Shown here: one piece after another, positions 23,396 to 34,239 of the stretch | How positions within the stretch are numbered: the stretch's first letter is position 1 | Layout of the letters: each line of letters opens with the position of its first letter | Assembly (NCBI GenBank): GCA_031841125.1 | Contig: CM063114.1 | Location: forward strand, 30,449,266 to 30,513,265 | From: Acanthococcus lagerstroemiae | Taxonomy: Eukaryota; Arthropoda; Insecta; Hemiptera; Eriococcidae | Length of the DNA: 64,000 nucleotides | Direction: 5' to 3' | Notes under the pieces: generated by a model | The model's input: the letters and a program-made list of their open reading frames with translations, nothing else | What the model was told of the DNA's origin: nothing | Database searches by the model: none | Made by a program: the position numbers and the translations under genes

Positions 23396-23935
23396 ATCTG
23401 TTATTATCCTCATCCTGTGTCCTCCTTGTGAATCTTTCTTTTTTTTTTCTTCTCTTTTTCTTCTATTTTTCAATACCAAAATGATGGAAACAGAATTTCT
23501 ATCAAGTAACCTCTTTTTAACCCTCTCTTAGTCACCACCACAAACCGCCTCTCCTAATTGTTTTTATTGCAACAACATAATGTATTTTTTTTTTCTTAGT
23601 TCATTATTCTAAATTACTCTCACGTATTTTGTATTTTTGAAATAATAGATCTTGTACATGTATCATAACTCCCCTCGTTTTTGGATTTCGGGTTGTTGAT
23701 GTGGAGTATAATAATAATATAAATGCCACCACTTGCAATCCCATCAGCCGAGTGGGGTAGCTCCCGTTTAGTTGGGACTTTCGCAATTTAAACGAATGAT
23801 ATGTTTCAAATCTATTGGGATGAGTGCGGAGGGGGCGAGAAAATGAACCTGATGTATGTTCCCCTTGCTTTTATCAAGATTTATTTGTCGGAGTTTCCCT
23901 TCTCCCATGTGCTTTTAGTTCTTTTGACATTTTCA
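23396..23935. other. No gene recognised
   Basis: T-rich sequence after the LINE end. No feature supported. Confidence 0.35.
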
Positions 23936-24104
23936 TATCTTTACTTTGGCACACATACGAGAAAAACGTTACGCGTTACATTTGAAGAGAAACGAAATAA
24001 TCATTTCCATGGAAATTTACATATTTTGACATTTTCATGTCTTTACTTATTTGGCACACAAACGGGAAAAACGTACGCGTAATACATTTTAGGAGGAACG
24101 AAAT
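23936..24104 (+). repeat. Family C module, two tandem units of 92 bp
   Basis: Each unit runs GACATTTTCAT.TCTTTACT, TTGGCACACA.ACG.GAAAAA, ACG..ACGCGT.A.A, then GAACGAAAT and (in unit 1) CCATGGAAATTTAC. The second unit is split by a MITE at 24105, and its remainder resumes at 24500. The same module recurs at 53020-53120 and 60950-61260. Confidence 0.8.
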
Positions 24105-24491
24105 CAGGGACATACCGATAGGGGGAAAGGGACAACCTACCCCCTCTTCCTTCTGTAGAAATTTTTCGCTCAGCAGTTGGGAAATGTATCATGTCAGTCA
24201 GGCGAGTTGGGAAAATCCAACAAGTCAGAAGTTTTTTTTTTTTTTTGCTTTGATACTTGGGAATTGACTTGAGAAGTTGGGAAACCCCAACAAGTCAAAA
24301 GGGTTTTCTTCTTTTGCATTGATACTTGGGAATTTTGAGTTGAGTCAGTTGGAAAAATCCAACAGGCCAAAAGTTTTCTTTTTTTGCGTTGATACTTGAG
24401 AATTCTGAGTTGAGTCAGTTGTGACTTTCACAATTTTACCCCCCCCCCTCCTCCCCACCTCCCCTGAGCAAAACTCTTTGGTACGTCTCTG
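24105..24491. mobile_element. hAT-type MITE with 8-bp target duplication
   Basis: The ends are CAGGGACATACC and GGTACGTCTCTG, which pair as inverted repeats with two mismatches. AACGAAAT flanks both sides (24097-24104, 24492-24499). The neighbouring family C unit at about 23991-24000 shows the same site unoccupied. The interior holds about three copies of an 80-bp unit (TTGATACTTGGGAATT, GAGTTGAGTCAGTTGG, AAAATCCAACAAGTCA). It has no coding capacity. An 8-bp duplication and CAGRG ends fit the hAT superfamily. Confidence 0.92.
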
Positions 24492-24499
24492 AACGAAAT

Positions 24500-25560
24500 A
24501 CTATTTTCATGGAAATTTATTTTTATTCGAACCATTGATATACTTGAGCGAAAACTGTTACGCTACCCCCAACACGCTCGAAAACCGTATAACAACACCG
24601 CTGCAGATTGCAGTCGTGCAGCAAGAACACGGCTGCAGTTTATAGAAATGTTAACCACTGAACTGAAATGTCAGCATGAAGTGCTAAATCATACGGACTG
24701 GCTTCGTGTCGGGGGAACGTGTCGAGGGTGAGGTCGCTATAGAGGGGTTGCGCTAGCGATGTGGCTATGTTACTTCTCCTGAACATAACCTAATTAAAAA
24801 AATTCCATGGAAATTTCTATTAACAACACGGCTGCAAACTGTTTCAGCGTTACTTCTATCCGTAGATTTTGCTTTTCATGGTCACAATTCAATTCAGTGG
24901 TTCAGCCCCGTAGAGAGAAAAAGAGGGCCTGGGGAGAATTTCCACGGGCCCCCTCTCCTTCCAGGTCATTTTGTTCTTTTGTTAGATCGGAAAAATTATA
25001 AGCTACGGAATACGAGATTTCTTTCATGGTGTAACGAGTGACGGCTGATTTGATGTACAGTATGACTGAAATTCAGGCATTTTAAAAATATCGGGCCCTC
25101 TTGAAAGTCCGGGCCCGGGGTATGTCCCCCTTTCTCCCCCCTCTCTACAGGGTTGTAGTGGTTCAAATATCCATGGAAATGTTTATTCCTTCCAGCCATC
25201 TTCAGTATTTAATAGGAATTTCCATGGAAACTCGAGCGAAAACCGTAACTCTAGTCATGTGCTGATTGATCTTGATCTTTGCTGCGCCCTGCGCCCTGCG
25301 CCCTGCGCGACTACAGGTGTTCTCTTCTCTTCTCATTTCCTGCCAAGTTCAGCTCAGCGTTCTTAGCTCTTGAAGGTGACAATTGTGGTTGACATTTCCA
25401 TTTTCTTCCAGCCATGGGTATACTTGAGCGAAAACCGTATCCCCCCCCCCCGACACGAATTTTGTGATTGATATTTGCTGCGCCCTGCGCGTCTACAATC
25501 TGCAGTCGTGTTGTTGCTGCGCGACTGCAGTCTGCCATTGTGTTGTTAATGGAAATTTTT
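24500..25560. repeat. Family C repeat block
   Basis: A mosaic of family C modules: TTCCATGGAAATT (several), GTATACTTGAGCGAAAACCG (near 25420 and degenerate elsewhere), CTAAATCATACGGACTGG with CTTCGTGTCGGGGG (24687-24720), and CTGCGCCCTGCGCGACT with CTGCAGTCGTGTTGTTG. A short (CTGCGCC)4 run lies near 25282-25310. Modules appear in both orientations. Confidence 0.65.
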
Positions 25561-26160
25561 TTTTAATGTGATACAAAAGCATACAAAATGTTCTTATGTA
25601 TGTTTGCGCATTATCAGTACCTTCAAATATTGTTTCTTTTTCGCTCAAACTAGCGAATCATTGTTAAATCTTACAAATTTTAGCTGATATCGTGGCCATG
25701 AAATTTATTTAGGACACTGCAGCCATCGAAAAGGAAGACACTTCGAAAGTAAAGATAAAAGTTTTATATTTTTGGGAAAATTCCGCTTGGACGTCAATTA
25801 AGAAGCCCTCGAATAAGATAGTTGGCTGTTATGCTGTTTTTTTTTCTCTTTCTTTCTTTCTTTTTTCACTTGAAGAATGTTACTGACGTTGATATTTTTC
25901 AAGATAGTTCGCGGTAATATCGGGAATTCGCACATGACTTCGTCAGAAAAATATGGTTTGGAGTTTCAAAAAGTAACAAATGGTCCTGATAGATATCTAA
26001 GTACAGGCACATTGCTAATGGCATCCGGTCGATAACAAAACTGGTAGATAAACTGGTAAAATTTTCGTAGAAAAATACTTGTAATTTTTAAGCTCCCTCG
26101 CCACGTCAAGGTAGCACACATAAAGGGGATACGTCAGGTAATACAAGGAGAAATGGAACT
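25561..26160. other. No gene recognised
   Basis: Unclassified AT-rich sequence up to the next LINE fragment. Confidence 0.35.
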
Positions 26161-26950
26161 TGTTATAAAAATTTAGAAACAATGACAATTCTGTATTCTA
26201 GTTTTGTCAGATCAATATTGGAATTCTCCTCTGTTGTGTGGGATCCCAGAACTCAAGAAGGTAAAGATAAAATTGAGACAATTCAAAAAAGATTTTTGAA
26301 ATACTTATATTGCAAAATCTTTACATATTATTCTTCTGAAATTTTATATAAAGAACTTTTGGTTGGCTTTGAGATTATGAGTCTAAAAAATAGATGTCTG
26401 GCAAAGTTGACCTTCTTGAGGGATGTTCTGGATAACAAAATTTTGGATTCCAACAACTTGACACGTATTCAATTCAGGGTCCCTACATTCAATACAAGAA
26501 ATACTAATCTATTTGTAACACGTAGAGGCTCAGCATCAAGTATGGACAATACTCTAGCATTATATAATAATATTACCCAAAAACACCCTGAGATCGACAT
26601 ACTCTTCATGAGTAGGAGACAATATATTTCATCAGCATTAAAGTATTCGAGGGTATGTAAGTCCTAGTCTCTGCAGTTTTTTCCGTTATGCCGCACAAGT
26701 GTGGTTTGTTTCGGCCCCTCGGTTACCTTCAACCCTCAGTTCTCAATTCACAATTTTCAACTGCCGCATGTGGACATGTCCCTCACTCCCCGCTTTGCCT
26801 TTGCTCTGGTGCCTGTCTCCCCCTCCCTCGTTCTGTCATTTTTTCCTTCTTCTTTATCACACACCCTTCATTTGAAAAGTATTTTTTGTTTTTAAAAGTT
26901 ATATTGTACCTGCACCTGGGGGGGGGGCTCAAATATAAATAAATAAATAT
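26161..26950 (+). pseudogene. Jockey-type LINE, 3' fragment with tail
   Basis: A 161-codon frame (26182-26667) with the C-terminal signature of Jockey-type LINEs: LYSSFVRSILEFSSVVWDP, then KDKIETIQKRFLKYL, then LKNRCLAKLTFLRDVL. A 3' UTR follows and ends in an AAATAAATAAATA tail (26935-26948). The reverse transcriptase core is absent, so this is a 5'-truncated copy. The uninterrupted C-terminal frame makes it younger than the related piece at 22740. Confidence 0.85.
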
Positions 26951-28129
26951 GCATAATAAAGTGTATTTCCCTGTAATGAGAATATACTCAGTAGAACTCT
27001 CTCAAAAGTAAACATTCCTTTGGTTGCATTCGGTACTCTGCATACGTGCATAATATCGACTAATGACAAGGTGACTCGCGAAAAAATAAAACAGATTATC
27101 TACTGACCGCACTCGATTTCGAGGTACGAATAAATGTGCGAATTCGTTTGCCCTTACGAATGAAATCATCTCGTGAATAATAGAAATGACCAGAGGTTTT
27201 TCCCTTCCGGAGTTATGCCGGTGTAAGAAAGTATATCGATTCGCGGATGTCGACGGTCTGCGGAACATCGGCGAGCGAGGGAGATTTTTTGCGAAACCTT
27301 CGTTCGCGGATAAATTGTAATTTCAATTTATTGCGAGGCTGGAAATTTCGCGCGATTTTCCCGAGCTCGCATAGGATGCGATAATGACGTCGGTTTTGGC
27401 GGCGGCGGAGGAAAAACAATGTCCTATTATCGGCGACTCCGGAGAATAGACGGGGTCGACGAAATTCGAGTGAAAGCCGGTGAAAGTACCTGACGTTATG
27501 GGCGCGATGGCGGCGACAGAGGCGAGCAATACCATTTACCAATCATCCGCAGAAATAGACGTGTTTCTCGGGCGCGCAGTAGAAGGAAAATCTACGTTTT
27601 CGCTTGCACTTAAGAACATTACGAGACCCCGGGGGGTTATTCGGTTCTCAATAATGCACACGTTCACGTTCTCCTTTTTCAGAACAACCCATTTCGGTTG
27701 CTTTTAAAGCTGTTACCGATATATTGCTAACAGCTTAATACGTACAATATCGAGAAAATAGACAATTTTGGCGTATCAACTGAACTGTCGGCTAATGGAT
27801 GACGGTAATGATTTTCCTCGTTGCGGCGCTGCAAATTTTCAATGTTTACTACGGTTTATTTCGCCCCAATTAAGCCATTCGACGGGAAATTCGAGGATGC
27901 AAAATTTCATGCCGTTTGGTAGTCCGGGAGCCAAGTGAAGAAAATCGTGAAATCGCGGCCGGTACCATTGATGTAGGAGGTCATTACGAACACAAAAATC
28001 GTGATAACCGGCTGCATGAGTTAGCTATTCAAAATTGCGGTCATTTAAAAATGGTGGATTATTTTGTGCAGGGACGCACCGAAGAGTTTTTCCTAACGGG
28101 GGCAAAAATTGTGAAAGTCCCATCAACTA
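26951..28129. other. CpG-rich, repeat-poor block
   Basis: From about 27020 to 27640 the DNA is rich in CG dinucleotides and lacks the repeats seen around it. Minus-strand frames of 109 and 88 codons (27213-27542, 27002-27268) are arginine-rich and show no domain. It could be an old regulatory or untranslated region of a gene outside the window, but no exon can be supported. Confidence 0.35.
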
Positions 28130-28198
28130 CAGTAAAACCCCGTTATAGTGCGATTGAAGGGACTGAATGAAATTCGCACCATAAGCGGGATTTTACTC
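28130..28198. mobile_element. 69-bp palindromic mini-element
   Basis: The left arm CAGTAAAACCCCGTTATAGT then GCGA, and the right arm TCGCACCATAAGCGGGATTT then TACTC, are reverse complements with about four differences and leave a 20-bp loop. The CAGTAAAACCCCG-type end resembles Tc1/mariner (pogo) termini. A TA precedes the left end, but the right flank is GT, so a TA duplication is not intact. Confidence 0.6.
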
Positions 28199-28599
28199 GT
28201 GAGGGAATATTTTGACATATTTTGGCCTTTCTTTTTTGAGGAATATTATATGCGCATATTTCACTGTATTTAGGACATAAAATAATTTCCCCTGAATATG
28301 ACGAAACGCGAACCAATCCCTATACACTTCTCCCAACATCAGCTGTTTCGTGTTTCGTGTTCTCATCTCATCCTGTTCGCAAGAATTTGAAAATCGGTGC
28401 GAAAAGACGCGAAAATGTAAAAATGTTCGGTCTAGCTTCTTTCCCCAGTGTAATGATTTTTTTGAGAACGTCGTAATGAAACGAAAATTGAATTCACATT
28501 CTGGGACATCTTGCCATCGGGTTTTGCTTCGGTTCCCCTCTCCTTCGCAAATGTAGCTGAGTGTGAATGAAAGGGACTTTCGAGATTTTGGGGAAAGAG
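28199..28599. other. No gene recognised
   Basis: A plus-strand frame at 28350-28556 (68 codons) has no recognisable domain. Confidence 0.35.
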
Positions 28600-28757
28600 C
28601 AGTGGCCAGCTAGGATTTTCTCAAGGGGTGGGGGAGGCAGAATACGATTTTCAAGGGAGAAAAAGTCGAAAACTGAGGTATTTTTTTAAAATCGCCGATA
28701 TTAGAGAACTATGTAAAAATATTGCGGAGCACGTGCCCCCGTGACGATACGTCACTG
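28600..28757. mobile_element. 158-bp hAT-type MITE
   Basis: Begins CAGTGGCCAGCTAGG and ends CGTCACTG. It is flanked by GGAAAGAG (28592-28599) and GGAAGAG (28758-28764), an 8-bp target duplication with one base lost. It is a deleted relative of the opposite-strand copy at 7420-7679. Confidence 0.65.
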
Positions 28758-28859
28758 GGAAGAGTAATTAATCCACAAAATTTGAAAAAATCTAAAGACC
28801 GCATAATAATAATTATGTATTATCGCGTTACAAAAGAGTCCACATTTTCAAATGTATGA

Positions 28860-29520
28860 CCTTTTATTGTATCTGTCGATACTCTTAAATTGAAGCTTCT
28901 TCCGAGCCCTGGTGCCATAATTTTCCAGATCCTAACCACCTTTTTACTTTCATCGCATTTGTCGTTAGATATGCTGCAGCTTTTTTACCTGGGTTCCAGA
29001 ATTCATTTTAATAGTTATGTTCCCTCCCCCTAAACCATCCGGTCTCCTCGAGGGAGGGGCTAATTCCCGTTACTCTAGTTTTCCTCAAGTTCCAAATTCT
29101 TTACGAGATTCTAAAGTCAGTTCTTTTGGACAGGATAGCCAACCGAGCTCTGAGTCGCTGATTTCGAATATTGCCTCAGATTTTTATCCGACCCCTTCCA
29201 AAGCACCGTCGTAATACAAATTCAGCTTCTCCGGCGAAAAATTGCACGAAGCATCCAAATAGGGGTGATTTTGCGTCGCTGATTTCGAATATCGCTGCTG
29301 ATTTTTAATCACAGTTTTTCAGTTGAGAAATTTTTACGTTATTTTCTATTAGCAACACTTTGAATAAATAAAATGTATTTTTACCCTATTCGGTGGCTTT
29401 AATTTGTCCTACGCTCTTGCTACCTCATTGGTCGCACCAGAAGGGACAGGATCCAAATATTACCCCTAAAATCGAATACAGCGACCTCGAAAGCCTATAA
29501 ATCAATTTTCGAATTTTATT
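28860..29520. repeat. Satellite B monomers, block 5
   Basis: GAGTCGCTGATTTCGAATAT (29152-29171) and GCGTCGCTGATTTCGAATAT (29272-29291) mark two monomers 120 bp apart. Weaker relatives lie before them, and one in reverse (CAGCGACCTCGAAAGCC) near 29480. Confidence 0.6.
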
Positions 29521-30013
29521 CTTTCAGCCCCCCCCCCCCGGTCAACATTAAGTTACACAAAAAAAAAAATATGAAGTCTTTAATTGACATTGCACCTCGC
29601 TGTACTCAATAGAGCGCGTTTTCATTTCCATCATTAAATGTTTACACCCCCTCTGCCACCGATTCATAAGCACACGGTAGTAAAAAAAAGTTTGTGGAGT
29701 GATTGACGACATTCGCCGCTCACTATGTTTGAAAAAATTTTGACCTCCCCCCCCCCCCCGTGTAATTTGTGTTTTAAGGGTCTGGAAAACTGGAAAAATT
29801 GGCCTGGAAAACCTGGAAAAGTCAGGGAAAATCATTTCCGAACAAGAATGGACACCCTGGTCCAACGATTTTACAAAAACACAATATGAACTTCTTATAC
29901 ACTCGGTTGGTACACGCCGTTCGCTTACACGTTTCAAAACTGAAGAAAGACTCACTCACATTCTAAGAGCTGAGCGTATGTTGACCCTGCAATGCCACAC
30001 ATATTTTGTTACG
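29521..30013. other. No gene recognised; C-rich tracts
   Basis: C runs at about 29528-29538 and 29748-29758. A 135-codon minus frame (29548-29955) crosses these low-complexity tracts and has no domain. Confidence 0.35.
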
Positions 30014-30626
30014 TAAATGCCACTCTTAGTGAAATTCACTCAAATGGTATTTTTAAGCATGAAATGGACGGTATGTTAACAGATTCTGTCCAAATCGTCA
30101 CTAGGTAATGCTTAGCATCTCTTTACTCTCTTTAGAATATACCATGTTCGTTGTCATTTCTCTAACAATGGTTAGGGATGGGCAACCAACCGGCTGATAA
30201 AAAATTTAACTGAATTGTTTATTAACTCGATTAGTTTTAAGTATTAAAAAAAATTTTAAAAAATGGGAACCCCTGCATTCTAATATTCAGCTAATTTTGA
30301 TAGAAACTATAATATTGTGCTAGACTACTCTAGACCACTGGTTAAAATAAACCTCTTTACAACATAAAAAGTCATGCGAGATTGAATTATCAATTTTGAC
30401 TATTATGCCGAAAATGCCCGAAAACCCAATATTTCAGAAGCACGTAAAAAATTTTTTGAGGACCCCTAAATTGGGTGTATCTGCTCAACGTATATGGTAG
30501 GTAGTTTGACAGCGTATCATTAGCGAGTGTTCTGTGCCCCAACGTTCAGAGAGATACTGCTGCACATACCGTGCCAGTAAGGTTGCCTATCACCATTTTA
30601 GTGAATTTCATTAAGAGTGGCATTAA
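30014..30626. mobile_element. Possible TIR element, 36-bp ends
   Basis: TAAATGCCACTCTTAGTGAA at the left and its imperfect complement TTCATTAAGAGTGGCATTAA at the right belong to 36-bp inverted repeats (about 31 matches). Inner stretches such as GGACGGTATG and CATACCGTGCC also pair. No clear target duplication and no coding capacity. Confidence 0.5.
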
Positions 30627-30739
30627 GCAGGTATACCTACGGCTCCACCGACCATTCACGTCGATCAAATATTCCACCATTTGTAAGTAGTATCGACCGG
30701 CTATTCTTGCGTTTCTGTTTTATATCAAATATAGTGTGT

Positions 30740-30991
30740 AATTTAACTCAAATTTCCCGAGTATCAAAGCACGAGAAAAACATCTTTTGACTTGCTGGAT
30801 TTTCCCGACTTCGAACTCAAAATTCCCAAGTATCAAATTAAATTAAAAAAAAAAAAACTTATGACTTGTTGAATTTTTAATTATCTGCTGAAATTGCCCA
30901 ACTCCGCCTGACTGAAACGGTAGATTTTTTCCCAACTGCTGAGTGAAAAATTCCTACGGGGATGTTCCCCCCTCCCCTCGGTAGGTCTCTG
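30740..30991. mobile_element. Second copy of the 24105 hAT-type MITE, truncated
   Basis: The reverse complement of the 24105 element: it ends GGTAGGTCTCTG and contains TGGATTTTCCCGACTT and AATTCCCAAGTATCAAA. The outer left terminal repeat is missing. The flanks ATAGTGTG (left) and ATTGTGTG (right) may be an 8-bp target duplication with one change. Confidence 0.75.
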
Positions 30992-31171
30992 ATTGTGTGT
31001 TTCAGTCATGGACCGTAACTCAGTCTGTATAGTCTAGGAAAATGAGAAAGAATAAGAGTAAATCTCGTAAGCGAAGGTTCTGTTTCTGAACATTTTTATG
31101 AATGGCTTACGACAAACATCTTCTTCATTCCTTTTGTAGGGTGTGCCAATTCACTTTTCCTTCTTCTGTAT

Positions 31172-31209
31172 TCCAGAGCGCTTTCGGCTGTTATGCCATC
31201 ATCAGTGGA
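31172..31209 (-). ncRNA. Hammerhead-ribozyme-like motif, left arm
   Basis: The mirror image of the motif at 31393-31430, identical in the core on the minus strand: stem I UCCA/UGGA, CUGAUGA, a 3-bp stem II, and GAAA. It shares the extra U before stem II. Confidence 0.35.
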
Positions 31210-31392
31210 GTACCCTAAATGAGACTTGTCTCTGTGGTCCTGTAGTTATAGTCGAAGGTAGTACCGTATGGTGAGTCACAGACTGCATATTCACAAACAA
31301 CCAATAGGAACGCAAGACTAAACAGACTCACCATACGGTACTACTCTCGACTATAACTACAGGACCACAGAAACAAGTCTCATTTAGGCTAC

Positions 31393-31430
31393 TCCACTGA
31401 TGATGGCATAACAGCCGAAAGCGCTCTGGA
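31393..31430 (+). ncRNA. Hammerhead-ribozyme-like motif, right arm
   Basis: In order: UCCA (stem I), CUGAUGA (conserved core, 31397-31403), an extra U, GGC-AUAACA-GCC (stem II, 31405-31416), GAAA (31417-31420), AGC/GCU (a minimal self-complementary stem III), C31426 (the expected cleavage position), and UGGA closing stem I. All invariant core bases are present. The single U between CUGAUGA and stem II is not standard and may weaken activity. A type I hammerhead with a tiny stem III is what Penelope-like retroelements carry. Activity is not shown by sequence. Confidence 0.4.
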
Positions 31431-31475
31431 ATACAGAAGAAGGAAAAGTGAATTGGCATACCCTACAAAAGGAAT

Positions 31476-31619
31476 ATTACCAAGTTCACTCACACTCCAA
31501 AATGGACACTAATCTTCTTCATTACTTCTTTCAGCCTGTATTTTCAATCCACTGCTGGATGAAGATCTCGTACAGCAAAAAAGATTGACGTGCCCCCCTC
31601 CCCTCCACTGCCTTACATA
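31476..31619. other. No gene recognised
   Basis: Short spacer between the inverted repeat and a LINE remnant. Confidence 0.3.
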
Positions 31620-31840
31620 CCTTCGATTAGGTTCACATTTTTAAACTACGTATTGTATATGAAATATTTACACATTAAAATTTACAACCAAGATTCTCTA
31701 ATCTTCCGACTCCATTCAAGCTTCTCACATTCCAAGTTCCTATTTTAATTGCGCCTTTCTTTTGAAAACTTTCCGATGACCATGCTCCGATGCTCCCCCA
31801 AGTAGCTTCCTCCCGGACGTCCGAATGGGAAGCTTTTCAT
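31620..31840 (-). pseudogene. LINE 5' end: start of an endonuclease domain
   Basis: The minus strand encodes IKIGTWNVRSLNGVGRLENL, the first strand of the EEP endonuclease of many LINEs (KIGTWNVRTL type). It is preceded by a stretch reading SFPFGRPGGSYLGEHRSMV. The frame decays after about 20 residues, and the rest of the element is not next to it. Confidence 0.7.
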
Positions 31841-34239
31841 GTACAGAAAAATTATATACCTGTTGGAACGCCATCATCAGTAATTATTATTTGGAAAAGC
31901 CACATTTCCTGGAAAGAAATACTGTTATAGTTTTTCATTGCTTTCAACAGGGTTTATCGGTTGGAGTTTGCCTTCTCCGAGGTGCTTTTGCCTCATAGAG
32001 ATACTTTTTTTTTTTTATTCTTTACGCTTAAGCCACCTCACCACGGCAAGGTATCACCTAAGAGGAGGACCTTATATGACTTTCTGAAAATTTCCTACGC
32101 GTTAGAATTTTGGCTGACGTCTCAGATGATTTTGAAGATTTTCAACCCTTCGGTATTTTGTCTGTCGGCCGGTTATTTCTGCCTAATCTTGTGTCTTTTT
32201 TTTTTCTCGATGATACATAAACGCCATCAACGAGCGACTTTTTTCCCAAAAGTTTGAGAGGATTGGTATTTTTGCCGCCTCTGCATTATATTTTTAAACG
32301 AAAACAAATATCATAACACATTTGTTGTTTCAATTGCTGGAAAAAAACGCTTTTGACGTTGAACTTTTCGATAAAAGTTTTTTTTTTCTCAGAAACTTTC
32401 GCTGGAATTTATACTCGGCGATAACGGTGTTTCGCCTTTAATAGCCCTGGTATATACTTGGTATAACAAACGAAGCCTTCTCAACATATTGCTTCTTTAT
32501 AGTCGGGCAATAAATTGCGATTAAGTACTTCCAGGTTGTTGCAGATGGCTGGAGCTGTATTGTGGAAGCCGGGGGGATATTTTCTCTGTTGGTAATATAA
32601 TCTGCTGCCGTGTACCCATATCGCGAAACTTCCATTCCGTAGCCATTAAAGCTTGTACTTGTATAAACGAATTTTAACTACCGGTACCTCTTATCGGTAA
32701 GTTTAATTTTGGGCTTAACGCGGCACCCACTAATGATTTCGAAAATCGAACAAATCAGTTGTAGTTCTGTTCATTCTTGCACATATAGCTCGTATAGTGT
32801 CGTGGTATCGTCATTACCTGCCTCGACTGAATTCCTGAAATTCTTAGATAAAGCCGGCGCGGGGAATCTTTTTTTCATTTTCGAACTTATCCTCGCTGTT
32901 TGGCCTCTTCGTATACGGAAACATTCCTTAACAATAGGAGTACTTTTCCCGATATTAAATTTTTTCATGTTTCAAAGGTAAGAGAAGACTTTCTCGTATA
33001 ATAGAAAGTAATATCGAGGCGTGGTATTTGCCGAGAATAGGATTTAGTTCGATGAAACAAAAATTCGGTATCCTATTCCACATAGTCCCTTTTTGTCGGG
33101 CTGAAACAAAACCGTCGTCATTTCTGCGCACCAAATAATACAGAAAATAAATATTCGCAGCCAGCGCGGCAAACCGTGCAGTGAGAACTTTTGCCTCGAT
33201 GACGACGAGGGAAAAAAGCTCGCTCCGAGCAAACCGAATCCCGAATCGTAAATAATCAAATATTCGGGGGAAACGCGTTTTTCTCGTTATTCGCGAATTA
33301 TTTGTCGCGGTTTTCCGACGCAGAAGTTACATCTCTTCTTCAACATTAAACCAAATATTTTCACGGGCAATTTGCTCGGTGTTTTGCGTTTTGCAATTTA
33401 CGCCTACACTGGTACTGTTTTCAAATTCTGAGGGTATCCGACCAGGTGAGGAAGATCTCGGACAAGCCGTTATGTCGCACTTTATTCTACTTCCAATCTA
33501 AGCGTATTATGGTTTTTCGGTAACTGTACGAGAAAGAGAAGTGGTAGTCCGGACCAGAGCAAGGGCATACGAAATCAAAAACCGAGAGTGTTGATCGGTA
33601 GTAAAAACAGATCTCAGAGCGCACGCTAAACATAAATTGTGTCCGGTACTGTAACTGAACTGAATCTAAACTAGCCGCATGTCCTGTCTGTGCCGATTGA
33701 GAGTAGAAAAAAGGAGAGTCAGACATGAGAATGAGAAGAAGAAAACGTGGTGTAGAAAAGACAAGGAGTATGGGTGTGCAGGAGACAAAAGACGTTTGTT
33801 AGACGCTCGCGTCCTGCTACAGAGGAAACAGCCAGGCAGGACGATTTATACCAGAATGGAAATTCGAGAGGAGAGGATTGCCGCAGATATAACAAGGGAA
33901 TTAGGAGATGGAAGAAACAAGTTGAATTTGAGGAAAAGTGTCGAGAGTGATTCTCTAACTGAGTTGTAAACTACTACCTTCTTCTGTTAACCGTGTCTTG
34001 CAAAGTTCAACTACTGTAGTTTCTTTAATACAAATCTGTTGAACTATTATAGTTCAAGCAATAAAGAAATAAGTCTGACAATGTCGCACAGCTCAATTTT
34101 GGTATAATTTTTTGTATAGGCCTCTCAATCCGGGTAGGGAGCTCCGTGAGAGCTAAAGCCTGCAATAATCCATCGCACGAGGTCAACTGTAGTTCAGGTC
34201 TAAGCCGAAGATCGTTCTCACTAAGAAAAAGAATGCAAA
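31841..34239. other. No gene recognised; CpG-rich patch at 33030-33330
   Basis: Includes a 96-codon plus frame (33679-33969) of charged composition with no domain. The 33030-33330 stretch is CpG-rich and free of recognised repeats, like those at 27020, 50040 and 62680. Confidence 0.35.

Larger units (their letters stand above)
31127..31475. mobile_element. Near-perfect inverted repeat, 151-bp arms and 47-bp loop
   Basis: Arm 31127-31277 and arm 31325-31475 are reverse complements with about five differences. The outer ends are ATTCCTTTTGTAGGG and its complement, and the inner ends GTGAGTC and GACTCAC. No reading frame. The high identity means recent formation. Each arm carries a hammerhead-like motif, which suggests two copies of a retroelement end joined head to head (Penelope-like elements often sit this way and carry hammerheads). 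That identification is inference. Confidence 0.9.

Noticed and set aside
33679..33969. 96-codon charged frame
   Set aside because: Composition follows an AG-rich stretch, and no family resemblance was seen.
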